DNA of 64,000 nt from Chlorocebus sabaeus (lineage: Eukaryota; Chordata; Mammalia; Primates; Cercopithecidae): NCBI RefSeq assembly GCF_047675955.1, contig NC_132910.1, positions 90,918,923-90,982,922 on the forward strand, in the 5' to 3' direction. The notes beneath the pieces are model-generated. The model worked only from the letters and a program-made list of their open reading frames with translations. It searched no databases and was not told the origin of the DNA. Numbering within the stretch: position 1 is the first letter of the stretch; each line of letters opens with the position of its first letter. Positions 35,590-46,498 of the stretch are shown piece by piece. The position numbers and the translations under genes were made by a program.

Positions 35590-36396
35590 TAAACATTTAA
35601 GAACAAAGAAGATGGGAGATGGCAATAGGAATTGAGGGGTGTCAACAAAATTTTGGAGATGAAAATCAGCTGGCTGAGTGGTAAACGACTTAGCAGCTTA
35701 GAGAAAGCTGAATCTAATCCTGCAGTAGAAGAAGCCAAAAATCAAGCAAGATGATTCAAGCTAAACAACGCTGTGAAGACTTAGGAATCAGAGGCACCTC
35801 TGAATGCCAGGGTAAATGGGAATGCAAAAAGGAAAACTGGCTGCAATCCTGTATAATTAAGAAGTGGACCAGATACCCTCCCCCAGACAAGAAGAAGGAG
35901 GGTGGATTACTCTGCAGAGATGAAACCACGGGACTCTGGAATCCTGGACCCCAGGCCTACCCACAGCAGGTTGAGGAGCCATATGAAAACAGGGAGATTA
36001 AGTGAAAGTCTACATAGAACTTAGTAGGACGCCCCTCAACATCACCACCACTTCTTACCTCCCTACTCTTATTCAGCTCCAGAAAGCCAGCATCCAAGTT
36101 TACAACCCTCAGCCACGAGATGGAAGTCTTTTCTGTCTAACTTAAGGGAAAACAATCTACAAACATTGATTGACCCAGTGAAATGGGCAGGTTCTAGGCG
36201 AATCACCCTGTAACAAAGCACAGCATTTGACAAGCCCCATCTAAGCACACAGAGCAACTAACTAGCTTTATTGTGCCTTTCTCTTAAACAGATATTTGAG
36301 AAAAGCTTCTTTTATGAAAGAAAGAAAAACAAGCATATGAAAAAATATGCTTAGGAGAAACAGAGACAAAGCAGGAAGCACAGGAAAGCTTAATTT
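35590..36396 (+). mobile_element. HAL1/L1M-like LINE, 5' part (tentative)
   Basis: This A-rich, purine-biased sequence leads into the clear ORF1-type region after 36717. The 5' extent is inferred from continuity across the Alu. Confidence 0.4.
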
Positions 36397-36716
36397 TATT
36401 TATTTACTTGTTTGTTTGTTTGTTTGTTTATTGAAATGGAGTCTCACTCTGTTGCCCAGACTGCAGTGCAGTGGTGTGATCTCGGCTCACTGCAACCTCT
36501 AACTCCTGGGTTCAAGCGATTCTCCTGCCTCAGCCTCCCGAGTAGCTACTGCCTGTGGACTACAGGCCTGGATCACCACGCTTGGCTAATTTTTGTATTT
36601 TTAGTAGGGACGGGGTTTCACCATGTTGGCCAGGATGGTCTCAACTCAAGTGATCAGCCCGCCTCAGTCTCCCACAGTGCTGGGATTACAGGTGTGAGCC
36701 ACTGCTCCTGGCCTGG
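36397..36716 (-). mobile_element. Alu, S-like, inserted into the LINE
   Basis: (TTTG)n head then tgaaatggagtctcactctg, with both arms. Flanks ggaaagcttaatttta and ggaaagcttcatttta form the duplication. Confidence 0.93.
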
Positions 36717-37288
36717 AAAGCTTCATTTTAAAATGATAATTAATAGCCTTGGATTGAAAAGAATAAATTAGAGAAAAGAAAGAGCCTATGGAAATTAAAA
36801 ATGTGATAAACAAAATGAAATATTTAATAATTGGGTTGGAAGATGAAGTTAAGGAAATGTCAGAGCATAGAGCAAAAGGACAAAGACATGAAAAATAGGA
36901 AAGACATGAAAATCAGAGAAAAATCCAGAAGGTTTAATACATAACAAACAGAACTTCCAGAAAGTTATAAAAGGAGAAAAAAGAAGAGAGAAATTACCAA
37001 AGAAATAAACTAAGCTATATCCAAGATCTTAAGGACACGCAATTCCAGATTTAAAAAAACACGCATAGTACTAGATACAGTGAATGAAAAAGAGCTACAC
37101 TAAGGTGTGTCATCATGAAATTTCAGGGTAAAGAATATTAGAAAAGTTATCAGAGTGAAAAAACAGGTTACACACATAGGGTGGGGAATCCAAATGGTCC
37201 TGAACTTAATAGTAGGAAAGTCAGAGGACCATGAAGAAATGCCTTTAAAATTCTAATTAAATGTGTTTTCTAAACTATAACTCTATAG
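36717..37288 (+). mobile_element. HAL1/L1M-like LINE, ORF1-type region
   Basis: agatgaagttaaggaaatgt, cagaacttccagaaagttat, gaagagagaaattaccaaag and catcatgaaatttcagggta match the L1-ORF1-derived HAL1 pattern. Many stops interrupt it, so it is inactive. Confidence 0.75.
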
Positions 37289-37600
37289 GTTGGGCACAGT
37301 GGCTCATGCCTGTAATCCCAGCACTCTGGGAGGCCGAGGCGGGTAGATCACCTGAGGTCAGGAGTTTCAGACCATCCTAGCCAATATGGTGAAACGCTGT
37401 CTCTACTAAAAATACAAAAATTAGCTGGGTGTGATGGCATGCGCCTGTAATCTCAGCTACTCAGGAGCCTGAGGCAGAAGAATCGCTTGGACCCGGGAGG
37501 CAGAGGTGGTAGTGAGCCAAGATCGAGCCACTGCACTCCAGCCTGGGTGATGGAGCGAGACTCCATCTTAAAAACACAAACAAACAAACAAACAAACACC
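37289..37600 (+). mobile_element. Alu, S-like, inserted into the LINE
   Basis: ggttgggcacagtggctcat to an (AAAC)n tail. The LINE resumes directly after. Confidence 0.93.
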
Positions 37601-38460
37601 CTATAATTCTACATCAGGTGAACTCAATCAAATGTAAGGATACAGACAGTCTCAAAAATTGCTTCCATAGAAACAATCTCCCATTTACCCTTTTGTAAGA
37701 AACTATGAGGACTTCCACCAATTTGAGGGAATAATTCAAGAAAGAGGTGGGATCAAGAAAACAGATGACGCAACACAGAATGGTGGTGAAACATTCCAAC
37801 AATGATGGTGAAGGGTGACTGCAAGACTTCCGTTAAGCAGCAGACCAAGAAAACTGCAGGACAGAAGTGGACAGAACCAACAGGGCAGAGAACTTCAGGA
37901 GAGAAGGAAAGACGGAGGGAGGGAGAGAGGGAAAAGAAAAGAAAATATAAGAAAAACTACATCATCTGATGTGCTTGATCATAGTGAATGTTTTACAGGG
38001 TCAGAAACGTTTAAGGATGGATCAAAAGTAGGTACAGAGACAATACATGCCCCCCACCCTGCCCAAAAGGGCAATCATAAATTCCAAGGAAAACAAAAAG
38101 TTATACAAGTAAGGAAACAAAATCATAGCATACTACATGGCTAAACTGTCAGGCACTATGCAAAAATCAGTCATGTAAACATGGACTACTTTTTAAAATC
38201 ATGTTTTGTAATATAGCTAGTTACACTGAGAGGACGGGGAAGAGGAAAAGAGAAACTGTGTGTGTGTGTGGGTTGTGTGTGTTTGTGAGGAGGTAGTGTA
38301 AGTAGCTGAACCCCCCATCTTCTGTAGAATTGAGTAATTGAAAACTTGAGAAATGCAATTTATGGAGATAAATGAGAAGGCAACTTACTGCATGGAAGTG
38401 GCTGCCTTTGGCAAGCAGAAATTAAGAACGGTGTGGGTGAAACAGGGGACTACTGTTTCT
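37601..38460 (+). mobile_element. HAL1/L1M-like LINE, 3' part
   Basis: ctcaaaaattgcttccatag, cccatttacccttttgtaag and accaatttgagggaataatt continue the HAL1 pattern. A 109-codon open frame at 37815-38144 is part of this old element. (TG)n lies at 38259-38283. Confidence 0.6.
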
Positions 38461-39227
38461 CATCAAAAGCCCCCTAGCAGTATTTGACTTTCTGAACTAT
38501 GCATGTGTATTACTTGGATAAGGTAAATAATATATATATCAAGGAAACTGAACAAAGGGGTTCCAGGTTCTTTAAGGAAAATGTATCTTCCAAGAGATTT
38601 CCATGATGGCTGTGAATATTGCAGCTCTGTTCTTTCTCTGGAGATTTTATGACTAAAAAGCTTATAATAATATACCACACAGGGCATTCCACAAATTCTG
38701 GTAAAATAAAATTGAAAGGGAAAAACATTCTGTAAAATACGAGCACGTGTACTCATTATGATGCACACAGCCACATGTAGAAGACACACGTGTAAAGAAT
38801 AAAGTAGCAGAGTCACCTCTGATGTATCTAGTCCTAAGACTGCAAGTATGAAAAATGAACATCACATTTTGGACATGATTCCCTTTCTGCTCTTCCCCGC
38901 AGGAATTATTCTTGGGCTCTGGGCTGGCCTGTGAGCGTCCTTGACCAGCAAGTGGTCTCTGCTTTTGGTTTACTTCTTTCATAGTTGCTCCATTGTTTTT
39001 TGTTTGTCAGACACAGGGATTGTGGTTGCCTTCCCAGCAATCTCACTGTTGTTCTGCTGGTTCAAGATAATCACCTCCTATCAAAGGATTCTTTCTAGAT
39101 TTGCCTTTTTAGCTCTTCTATTTGATCTCAAAAGCAGCTCTGCGTTATGTGAGCTAATGCTTTCTCCATTGGAGCTGATAATCAACTGTAATCATATTTT
39201 TGACCCAAACTTTGATAATCACCATCA
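38461..39227. other. Unique intron sequence
   Basis: No element recognised. Open frames of 78-117 codons on the minus strand (38463-38982) overlap each other and resemble nothing known. Confidence 0.5.
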
Positions 39228-39350
39228 AATGATTTATTGAACATCCTTATGTTTAAGACACAGTGCTAGGCACTATGCAAAAATCAGCTAAAGTGTGTGT
39301 GTAAGAGAGGAGAGAGAGAGATCCTGCCCTTGAGAAATAACAGGATTAGG
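39228..39350 (-). mobile_element. L2 3' end, reverse orientation
   Basis: atttattgaacatccttatg and cacagtgctaggcactatgc, then atcctgcccttgagaaa match the L2 complement. Confidence 0.65.
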
Positions 39351-39499
39351 AAGGAAAAAAACCAGATGTGACCAAAGTTAAGTTCTATTTCATAACAAAA
39401 ACACATATTTTAAAAATTGGAGAACATGTAGTGTATATTTCAAATAGCTAGAAGTGAGAACTTGAAATATTCCCATCACATAGAAATAATAAATACTCA

Positions 39500-39811
39500 G
39501 GCCGGGCACAGCGGCTCACGCCTATAATTCCAATACTATGGGAAGCCAAGGCAGGAAGATTGCTTCAGTTCAGGGGTTGGACACTAGACTGGGCAACAAG
39601 TGAGACCTTGTCTCTACTGAAAATTAAAAAAAAAAAAATTAGCCAGTTAGGGTGGCCACTGCCTCTGGTCCCAGCTGCTTGGGGTATGAGGTGGGAGGAT
39701 GGCTTGAACCCAGGAATTCAAAGCTGCAGTGAGGTATGACAGTGCCACTACACTCCAGTCTGGGCAACAAAGTGAGACCCTGTCTCAAAAACAGAAAAAA
39801 AGAAAGAAAGA
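39500..39811 (+). mobile_element. Alu, J-like, full length
   Basis: aggccgggcacagcggctca, a mid A-run, then tcccagctgcttggggtatg and ggatggcttgaacccaggaa; diverged, J-like. Confidence 0.9.
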
Positions 39812-40025
39812 ATAAATACAGTGATAGGTGCCCTAAATACCCTGACTTGATCATTACATATTCTATGCCTGTAACAAAATATCACATGTACCCCATAAAT
39901 ATGTATAAATATTACGTATTAATTTTTAAAAAGTGAAGCTGGTAAGAAGAAAATTAGAGACAATCGGGGAGTTTAGTCCATGATGAATAGAAGTTCCAGA
40001 ACATTAAAAAAAAAAAAAAAAAGTA

Positions 40026-40338
40026 GGCTGGGCGCAGTGGCTCACGCCTGTAATCCCAGCACTTTGGGAGGCTGAGGCGGGCGGATCACAAGGTCAGGAG
40101 ATCGAGACCATCCTGGCTAACACGGTGAAACTCCGTCTCTATTAAAAATACAACAACAACAACAACAAAGAGCCGGGCGTGATGGTGGGTTCCTGTAGTC
40201 CCAGCTACTTGGGAGGCTGAAGCAGGAGAATAGCGTGAACCCAGGAGGCGGAGCTTGTAGTGAGCTGAGATGTACCACTGCACTCCAGCCTGGGTGACAG
40301 AGCGAGACTGTCTCAAAAAAAAAAAGAAAAAAAAAAGT
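40026..40338 (+). mobile_element. AluY-like with (CAA)n inside
   Basis: gctgggcgcagtggctcacg to A tail; acaacaacaacaacaa expansion at 40152-40168. A 19-bp A run precedes it at 40004-40022 and forms part of the duplication. Confidence 0.93.
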
Positions 40339-40699
40339 AAAGGGAATACAGAAATAATATAAGAACATATCTCTGAGAAGATTCAAAAACTTTTAATGGT
40401 AAAAATGTTATTGCTACTTTCACTGTCACTAATTTAGCTAAAATTTTCTAGGAATGAGAACATGGTAAAGGGATGAGGAGACAGAAAGGAAAAGAGACTG
40501 AGTGTGGGAGGCAGGTTTTAGGACTACTCACTAAAGCAGGGATTCACAACTAATATATATCAATGAATAGCAAATAATGATATTGCCTCAATCCAACTGG
40601 CAAATCAATTCAACTAAGAATAAAAAAAAAAAAGAATTAACGAAGGGTAAACTCTTTTAAACAGGGAGTTTCCCTTCCTTAAAAAAGTGTTTTCGCAGA

Positions 40700-41200
40700 G
40701 GGTAGAATTAACACACATGTACGATAGAAAGTTTACAAAATTCAGTTAAATATAAAGAGGAAAACAATAATCACTCATAATTTTTCCAGCCAGAAATAAA
40801 TATCATTCCTAACATTTTAGGAATTCAGTATTTAGAATTCCTAAAATAACATTTCAGTTATTCAGTATTTTTCTACACATATTAAAAGTCACAATTTGGA
40901 CTGTAACATATAAATTGTTTTATGGTCTATTTTATTCATATTATAAGGCATTTCCATATGATTAGTTATTTATTTCTATCGTGAATGTCATGTACATATT
41001 TATTTTTCCAAAATACTTATTTTTGGATCAAATTTTTCACTATCATAAATAACACCATGAGCATAACCTTTGTTCAACCATCTGACCAAGAAGAATAACA
41101 CGTAAATTCTGAGAAATGGAATTACTAGATAAAACACATTCAAAATTTTGAAATATCTTTGTTTCTATTTTTGTTTCCCTCTTTTTTGAAATACACAGGA
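40700..41200. mobile_element. L1M-like 3' region remnant (tentative)
   Basis: tttttcactatcataaataa, caccatgagcataac and gaaatggaattactagataa resemble a common old L1 3' UTR. It is strongly diverged and orientation is unsure. Confidence 0.4.
40814..40847. repeat. Perfect 13-bp hairpin with 8-nt loop
   Basis: attttaggaattc (40814-40826) pairs perfectly with gaattcctaaaat (40835-40847). It lies in an AT-rich stretch that resembles an old L1 3' region. Confidence 0.85.
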
Positions 41201-41342
41201 AGTAAGCACATTTATATTCATTTCTGAGAGAGATGGAATTTTATACAAATGTTCCAAATAAGTAAACATCTGTAGAAGACAATTTTCTTGAAATAAATGT
41301 GCCTAAAAGGCTTTGCTGCTCAAGTCATTCATTAAAACGAAA

Positions 41343-41369
41343 TGTTGATCATGGTCATTGTGATCAACA
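41343..41369. repeat. Perfect 9-bp hairpin with 9-nt loop
   Basis: tgttgatca (41343-41351) pairs with tgatcaaca (41361-41369). It is shorter than the others and closer to chance expectation. Confidence 0.6.
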
Positions 41370-43019
41370 AAGAATAAAGTGAGTTTTCACTAGCAACAGC
41401 AGAAAACGAAACTGAACTAAACCTATGTATAATTATATTTTATATCGCACCTGCAATTCGTGCTCATATTTGTGGAATGTACCCGCATATAATGTAATGA
41501 ACTATTCTGAGAACTATGTAAATACGGCTTCACAATCAGATAAAAACATGAAACAAATGATATGTTTGCAGAAAGATAGTCACATGTTTATATATGTATT
41601 TTGAAGCTTGTTTCAAACAGTGGTGAGTTAATATTTCATTAAAAAGCACGCTTTTACCTGATGAGTTTTTATGAGGTTAAGAAGTGATTATTCTAATGAG
41701 GACTCACAAAGGAATATTCTGTCCACACTGAAAATACTTCGAGAGACAGAGAAGAGAGGAGGAGCACACAGATTTAATCCAGAAAAACATCACTTTGCTT
41801 CTTCAGCTGACTGAGCTCTTTCAAAACAAGACCTCTGCAGCTACCAGCTTCAGTGACTCATAGCTCGGCAGACATAAGGACCTGAAAGAAGTACCCTTAA
41901 AACCCATGTTCCCACAAAGACAGGAACTTTGTCCCAAGTTGGCACATTTCGAAAGACATTTAGTGGGGGTGAGGGTGGGTGCACCATTGCACTCACATGT
42001 CTGCAGAGCCTGTGAACTGGAATTAATTATTCATCTTTGGTCTGGCTTGAAGGAAATACTCTACTGTAGCTAGTGTAAAAACAGCGAATGTAGAAGCACA
42101 ATTTGTATTAACAACAGACCGACCATTCTGACAGCTTGTGATCTCATAAACCTTCTGACACACCTGGGCTACCACAAACATCCATGTATACTGCCTGTAT
42201 TTCTGCCTGCTTCAGAACTTAATCTGGAAGTGTATAAAATGCTGTATTTCCCCAGTGGTATATGTTCTTAATGAAACTAAGATAATACATAAAAGTTCAC
42301 ATTTCAATGATATTTTTCTACCAGCTACTGATTGCAGTCAATGTAAACCAAGTTATACTTTTATTTATCCAGACGGAATCTTTAGAGCTGGCTGGCATGT
42401 GCAGACAACAAGCCACTGTGAGGTTTGGGGGTTGTAAGGCTGAGGACAAGAATGAAGCCACAGAGCTCAGGCCTGTCTCTGCAGGCCAGCACCACCTCCA
42501 GCCCTGCAGCTCCATCAAGCTTGGGGTTTCAGGGGTGGGGTGGGGCACTCCAGGAGCTACAAGATGCAAATAACCAAGTGAGGCAAGATCTGCCTGCGTT
42601 ATTTCCCACTGCTTCTAAAGTACTCAATTGTGGACACCTATCCAAGCACTAGTTAGAACCTGTTTAGACATGAGGGCCTCTAAAGCAAAGACTTTTCTGC
42701 AAATTCTCCAAGTAAAATGACTGTGTCTGCATCCTGGAAGAATTGAGGCACAGCACAGCAACTGGCAGTAAGATGATCTCTCTTGAATTCATCCATGTGG
42801 GGCAGGGGGAGTCGCTCTAATGGGCATTTCCCCACTCTCTCCTTCAGGGTAGAAAAAACGTCATACTAAAGGAGCTGTGGCTGTTTGCCACTGGTCAGGA
42901 TGAAGAGAGTGAAATGCTTGTCAGTGACTATTCACTTCCCGACTGGTTGCTGCTCATTTTTTACCACGCACACCGAGAGCCCAACCTCCCATGAAGAAGG
43001 ACAGTGAGAAAGTGGAGAC

Positions 43020-43025
43020 TTTATT
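43020..43025 (-). other. AATAAA hexamer downstream of the exon 2 donor
   Basis: TTTATT on the plus strand is AATAAA on the coding strand, about 680 nt past the donor. If the donor were bypassed, a transcript could end here after the in-frame TAG at 43628-43626. There is no direct evidence of use, and AATAAA is common by chance in AT-rich introns. Confidence 0.2.
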
Positions 43026-43697
43026 TTAACACAGCACTAAGATATATTCACCATCACATTTTCCGGAAATAGAGCTGAATGAATCAGAGAGGTTTCATTG
43101 CACTCCCAAGTAAGAAGATCAAACCAGCTTCCAACTGTTGCTAGTCTAGCAGCAAGTGTTTAAACATTACGAGGTCCTACAAAAATCTACTCTCCTCTTC
43201 ACTTTGAAAATCCAGAAAGCTCTCCTATATTTGAACATCAACAAGCCAAATTTCCCATTATTCATAATTCAGTAAGACAGCTGAAGGCTGCTCAGGGCCT
43301 TATAAAACGGTTGTAGATAGCCCTGAATGTCCCCTGCTTCCCACCACCCAGAGCCTAGGATCATGCAAGCTGGGAGAGAAGCTACAGAGGTAGTGCCATG
43401 TTTGGTGGAGTGACCTCTGCAGCCTCCCTCCCTCAGAGTGAGAATTTTATGTAATTCTTATCTGCAGTTGGGAATAAAAGAAGTTTGATTCCTAGACATT
43501 GAAATATAAGAAAGTTTATCGTGCCACCCTTTTCCATCTCTTAGGAGAAATTGAAAAAGAACCCTCCAAAACTGGCCACTATCTGAGGATGTATAGAGAG
43601 GCTTTCTGCAGGCAATTAGACCCAACTACAGTGGAAGCTCGTAGAGCATCACACATTGACAGTCTGAAATGCACCACTCGAAGTGTGTCACTTTCAC

Positions 43698-43704
43698 ACT
43701 TACC
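43698..43704 (-). other. MAML2: Splice donor of MAML2 exon 2
   Basis: The minus strand reads CACGGTCAG|GTAAGT, with the last exonic base at 43704 and GTAAGT at 43703-43698. This is a full consensus U1 site. Recognisable MAML2 protein stops here; the reading frame continues 25 codons into the intron to a TAG at 43628-43626 with residues unlike the family. Confidence 0.95.
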
Positions 43705-43830
43705 TGACCGTGGGATGGAAGTGCAGCGTAAGCCATGGGCTGATTCATCACTCCTTTCTGCTTCATGAGAAGCATGCGTTTCTGGTCTTCGCTCAGGTGT
43801 GCCCTGGGGGCCTGGAGCTGTGGAGGTGGT

Positions 43831-43866
<36 letters not shown>

Positions 43867-44262
43867 TGTTGCTGCTGCTGTTGCTGTTGCTGGATGTATG
43901 GCATCAAGGGGTTTTTGTTGGGGTTGGCCATTGGTGGTGTCATCCTCTGACTCAGGTCTGCATTGAAATGGGTCAGGGGTTTAGTGTTGCCATAAGTAAG
44001 AATATTGTGCTGTTTGCTTAAGGAGTTTGTACCCAAGTTATTTGGCTGCTGATTGATCATATTCATGTGATTCTGTGGGAGGTAGTTATTCATTGTTGTC
44101 TTCTGCAGGTTGTTTGCCATTGGAGGCACTATAGGATTTTGGTTGTTAAAGGCTTGGGGGTACATCATTGGGCTATTTGGTTTTTCTGCAGTAAAAGCTG
44201 CTCCATATGGACTAGAGGGAGGTCCTAAGGGAGACCAATTTGAAGTCTGATTTGAGTGTTGC

Positions 44263-44316
<54 letters not shown>

Positions 44317-45305
44317 TGCTTCTGTTGCATGAGTTTGGCCCTTTGTTGCTGCTGTGCAGCCATCTGTTTGAGCTGTTCTGCTGGAGACATGTCAGAGCTG
44401 GGCACAGCCACAGGCCCTGATGCTGAACCGGCCACTGTCACTGCTGCTGGATTCAGGAGATAACCATTTCCAGGCCGAGGTGGAGCTTGGCCTGGAGTGT
44501 GGGCTTGGTTTGGAGTTTGAGGGGACTGGACAGCACAGTTTGCTGGTGAGCTTGCAGGGTTTGGAGCTGCAGGAGTGCTGGCAACAGAAGGTAAACTAGT
44601 GGCCGTGGAGACAGTAGAAAAGGGAGGACCAGAAGAAGAAGGCCTCGCCTGGGGAGATCCCATGGAGACATGTGTGAAGGGAGAGTGAGAGGGGTCGCTC
44701 TTCACGCTCGCACTCTCCTGGGAGAGAGGGGTCTCGGTTGCTGGCTGCGAGAATTCTGGCTCCTTCTTCTCTTCAAAGTCTTCGTTGAACAGGTCCTGTA
44801 TGTCATCCTCAGGAACCGTGTTGGCTAATTCATCTATTAATTCTTGCCACTCCTGATCATTCAGATTAATGTCTGAGAACAGCTTGTTCTGATTTGAAAG
44901 AGATGTTTCTGATGTGTCTATGCAAGTAGGGTCATCGAGAGGTTCTTGTTTGAGGTCTTTGCTCTGCAAGATGGTGAAGCTATCCTCCAGGTCACTGCAA
45001 CCGTTGACAGGAAGTTTAATCTCAGGGAGCCTACCATTCTTACTTAGATCTTCTAGAAGCCCAGGAGTGTGAGTTCCACTGTTCTGCAAGGGCAAAGAAG
45101 GCTTCAGGTCAAGTTGGTGAAGAGGAGAAGCTGAAGGCAGTGGCATGTTATTGGGCAAATTGTTGATGGCTTCCATCCCCACAGAAATGTCCTTTCGAAT
45201 TCGTTTGCTAGTTGGAGAAAAATTCCCATCACAAGCACCATTCTGCTGGTCTCCATTAAGTGGTGATCGAGCTCCTTCCAATTTCCTTTTCACAGTCTCT
45301 TGTAG
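43704..45305 (-). CDS. MAML2: MAML2 (mastermind-like 2) exon 2, internal coding exon
   Basis: MAML2 is a nuclear coactivator that joins the Notch intracellular domain and CSL/RBPJ on DNA and recruits p300/CBP. This 1602-bp exon is 534 codons, opens in frame with LQETVKRKLEG and ends SHGQ. It is bounded by a good acceptor (tttccag) and a consensus donor (CAG|GTAAGT), both in phase 0. In exon residue numbers: a basic, NLS-like SKRIRKD at 33-39; an acidic segment around NDQEWQELIDEL (about 148-184), typical of mastermind activation regions; a Ser/Pro/Thr-rich stretch at about 185-315; and 20-glutamine tracts at 330-349 and 472-491. The N-terminal Notch-binding basic domain is absent because it is in exon 1. 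From literature on the CRTC1-MAML2 fusion, exon 2 starts near residue 172 of about 1150. A GTG at 45293 is not a start codon. No frameshift or internal stop is seen, so this is an intact exon of a living gene. Confidence 0.97.
43833..43892 (-). repeat. MAML2: CAG/CAA repeat, second polyglutamine tract of MAML2
   Basis: Twenty consecutive glutamine codons lie between PYI and PPPPQ. The 5' half mixes CAG with four CAA codons; the 3' half is ten uninterrupted CAG (43862-43833). This tract is followed directly by four prolines. Confidence 0.95.
44259..44318 (-). repeat. MAML2: CAG/CAA repeat, first polyglutamine tract of MAML2
   Basis: Twenty consecutive glutamine codons lie between MQQK and HSNQ. 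The order on the coding strand is CAG, CAA, ten uninterrupted CAG (44312-44283), CAA, six CAG, CAA. The pure ten-unit run is the part most likely to vary in length; the CAA codons interrupt it without changing the protein. Confidence 0.95.
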
Positions 45306-45332
45306 CTGGAAAAGAAACAGGAAAGAGGATGA
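45306..45332 (-). other. MAML2: Splice acceptor of MAML2 exon 2
   Basis: Read on the minus strand, a pyrimidine-rich run (cctctttcctgtttctttt) ends in CCAG directly before the exon's first codon CTA at 45305. The coding frame of MAML2 stays open exactly from this point. In published CRTC1-MAML2 fusion transcripts this is the acceptor joined to the partner gene. Confidence 0.93.
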
Positions 45333-45607
45333 CTAAAAGTCATATTTTACTCTTTAAGGATTATGATGTACATTGCTATGAACTAACTTTTAAGTGGTTT
45401 ATGACACAAAGGAAATAAGTCATACTTATAATTTCAAAATCAGGCAACACTACAATTCAAATTGTATGGGAAAAGGTTTTATCTAAAAGCAGAGCTCACA
45501 GGGCTAAGAGATAGAAAACAAACAAAAGATTGAAGGGTGGGAAACAAAAGAAAAGAGATAGTTAATAAGGGCAATACTGCTCTCAGCAAGGAAGAACAAT
45601 CTGTTAT
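45333..45607. other. MAML2: Intron 1 sequence upstream of the acceptor
   Basis: Unique sequence between the splice acceptor and the first Alu. Branch-point position cannot be fixed by eye. Confidence 0.5.
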
Positions 45608-45610
45608 TAT

Positions 45611-45903
45611 TTTCTTTCTTTTTTTGTTTTTGAGATGGAGTCTTGCTCTGTTGCCCAGGCTGGAGTGCAGAGGTGCTATCTTGGCTCACTGAGACCTTCA
45701 CCTCCCAGGTTCAAATGATTCTCTTGCCTCAGCCTCCACAGTAGCTAGGATTACGGCACAGGCCACCATACCTGGCTAATTTTTGTATTTTTAGTAGAGA
45801 TGGGGTTTCACCCTGTTGGCCAGGCTGGTCTGGTACTCCTGGCCTCAAGTGATCAGCCCGCCTCAGCCTTCCTAAGTGCTGGGATTACAGGTGTGAGCCA
45901 CCA
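45611..45903 (-). mobile_element. Alu, S-like, about 300 bp upstream of exon 2
   Basis: TTTC/T-rich head, gagatggagtcttgctctgt, both arms, ending gtgtgagccaccatg. It is in sense orientation relative to the MAML2 transcript. Confidence 0.92.
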
Positions 45904-46387
45904 TGAATGCTAGACATGAGACTTGGACCAAAATGTAACATACTTGAAAAAGATGTTAATACCTATCCTAAATTCTTGCCACAACTTAAATGAGAACATC
46001 AAGGAATTAAATCAACATTTTAAAAAATGCTAAAGTAAAAACTTCTAAGAATATGGAATTTAACACATGTTCTAAATAGCATAGAATTGAAAATTAACGT
46101 TTAATGCAATCCCAAACTTCCTTTAAGTTCTTATGTGAGCTCACCTTTCAACACCTTTTGATACAGTGGCTCACTCTTTTCTAAAAGCACGTATCCATCG
46201 ATTTCCACAACATCACACTCTTCTCAATTTCCTCCTTTCTCCACCAGCTCTTTCTCAATCTCTTATGTAGTCTTTCTTTTCCCTAAAGGATGGGATTCTT
46301 CAGTGTTTTGTCTTAAGCTTTCTTTCTCCTGCTGCTCACTCTGTGTTCTTGCTTAGACAACTTCATCGATTACAACAGCTTCAAATA

Positions 46388-46483
46388 TCTTCTCTAGGCT
46401 GACAGCCCCGAAAGATGCTCATCTTCCCAGGCTCACATAGCTGGACTGGGTACATTGTTTTGGGGTCATCAGCCTAGAGAAGA
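46388..46483. repeat. 15-bp perfect inverted repeat with 66-bp spacer, inside L2
   Basis: tcttctctaggctga (46388-46402) recurs inverted at 46469-46483. The left copy fits the L2 pattern; the right copy interrupts it. Confidence 0.85.
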
Positions 46484-46498
46484 CAGCTGAAGCAGGCT

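Larger units (their letters stand above)
41201..43697. other. Unique intron 2 sequence next to the exon
   Basis: About 2.5 kb without a recognised repeat, unusual for this window. The AT-rich left half contains the 9-bp hairpin. 42370-42560 has overlapping open frames of 60-88 codons on both strands that resemble nothing known. Repeat exclusion beside an exon may reflect splicing or regulatory constraint. Confidence 0.55.
1..43703 (-). other. MAML2: MAML2 intron 2 (exon-2-proximal part)
   Basis: Everything left of the exon 2 donor is downstream in the minus-strand gene. No further exon was recognised: no open frame here encodes MAML2-like glutamine/methionine-rich sequence. The content is interspersed repeats plus the unique stretches listed separately. 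Exon 3 must lie beyond the left edge. Confidence 0.88.

Noticed and set aside
36740..38460. Possible functional LINE or novel coding gene
   Set aside because: The L1-ORF1-like pattern is full of stops and split by two Alus; it is a fossil.
43683..44021. Plus-strand frames with poly-leucine or poly-cysteine opposite the CAG tract
   Set aside because: They are antisense shadows of the second CAG repeat; no evidence of transcription or translation.
44453..44671. 72-codon minus-strand frame inside exon 2
   Set aside because: Alternative-frame shadow of the MAML2 coding sequence.
45291..45293. GTG that could be taken as the start of a 555-residue protein
   Set aside because: It is an internal valine codon of MAML2; the frame continues four codons further to the splice acceptor at 45306.
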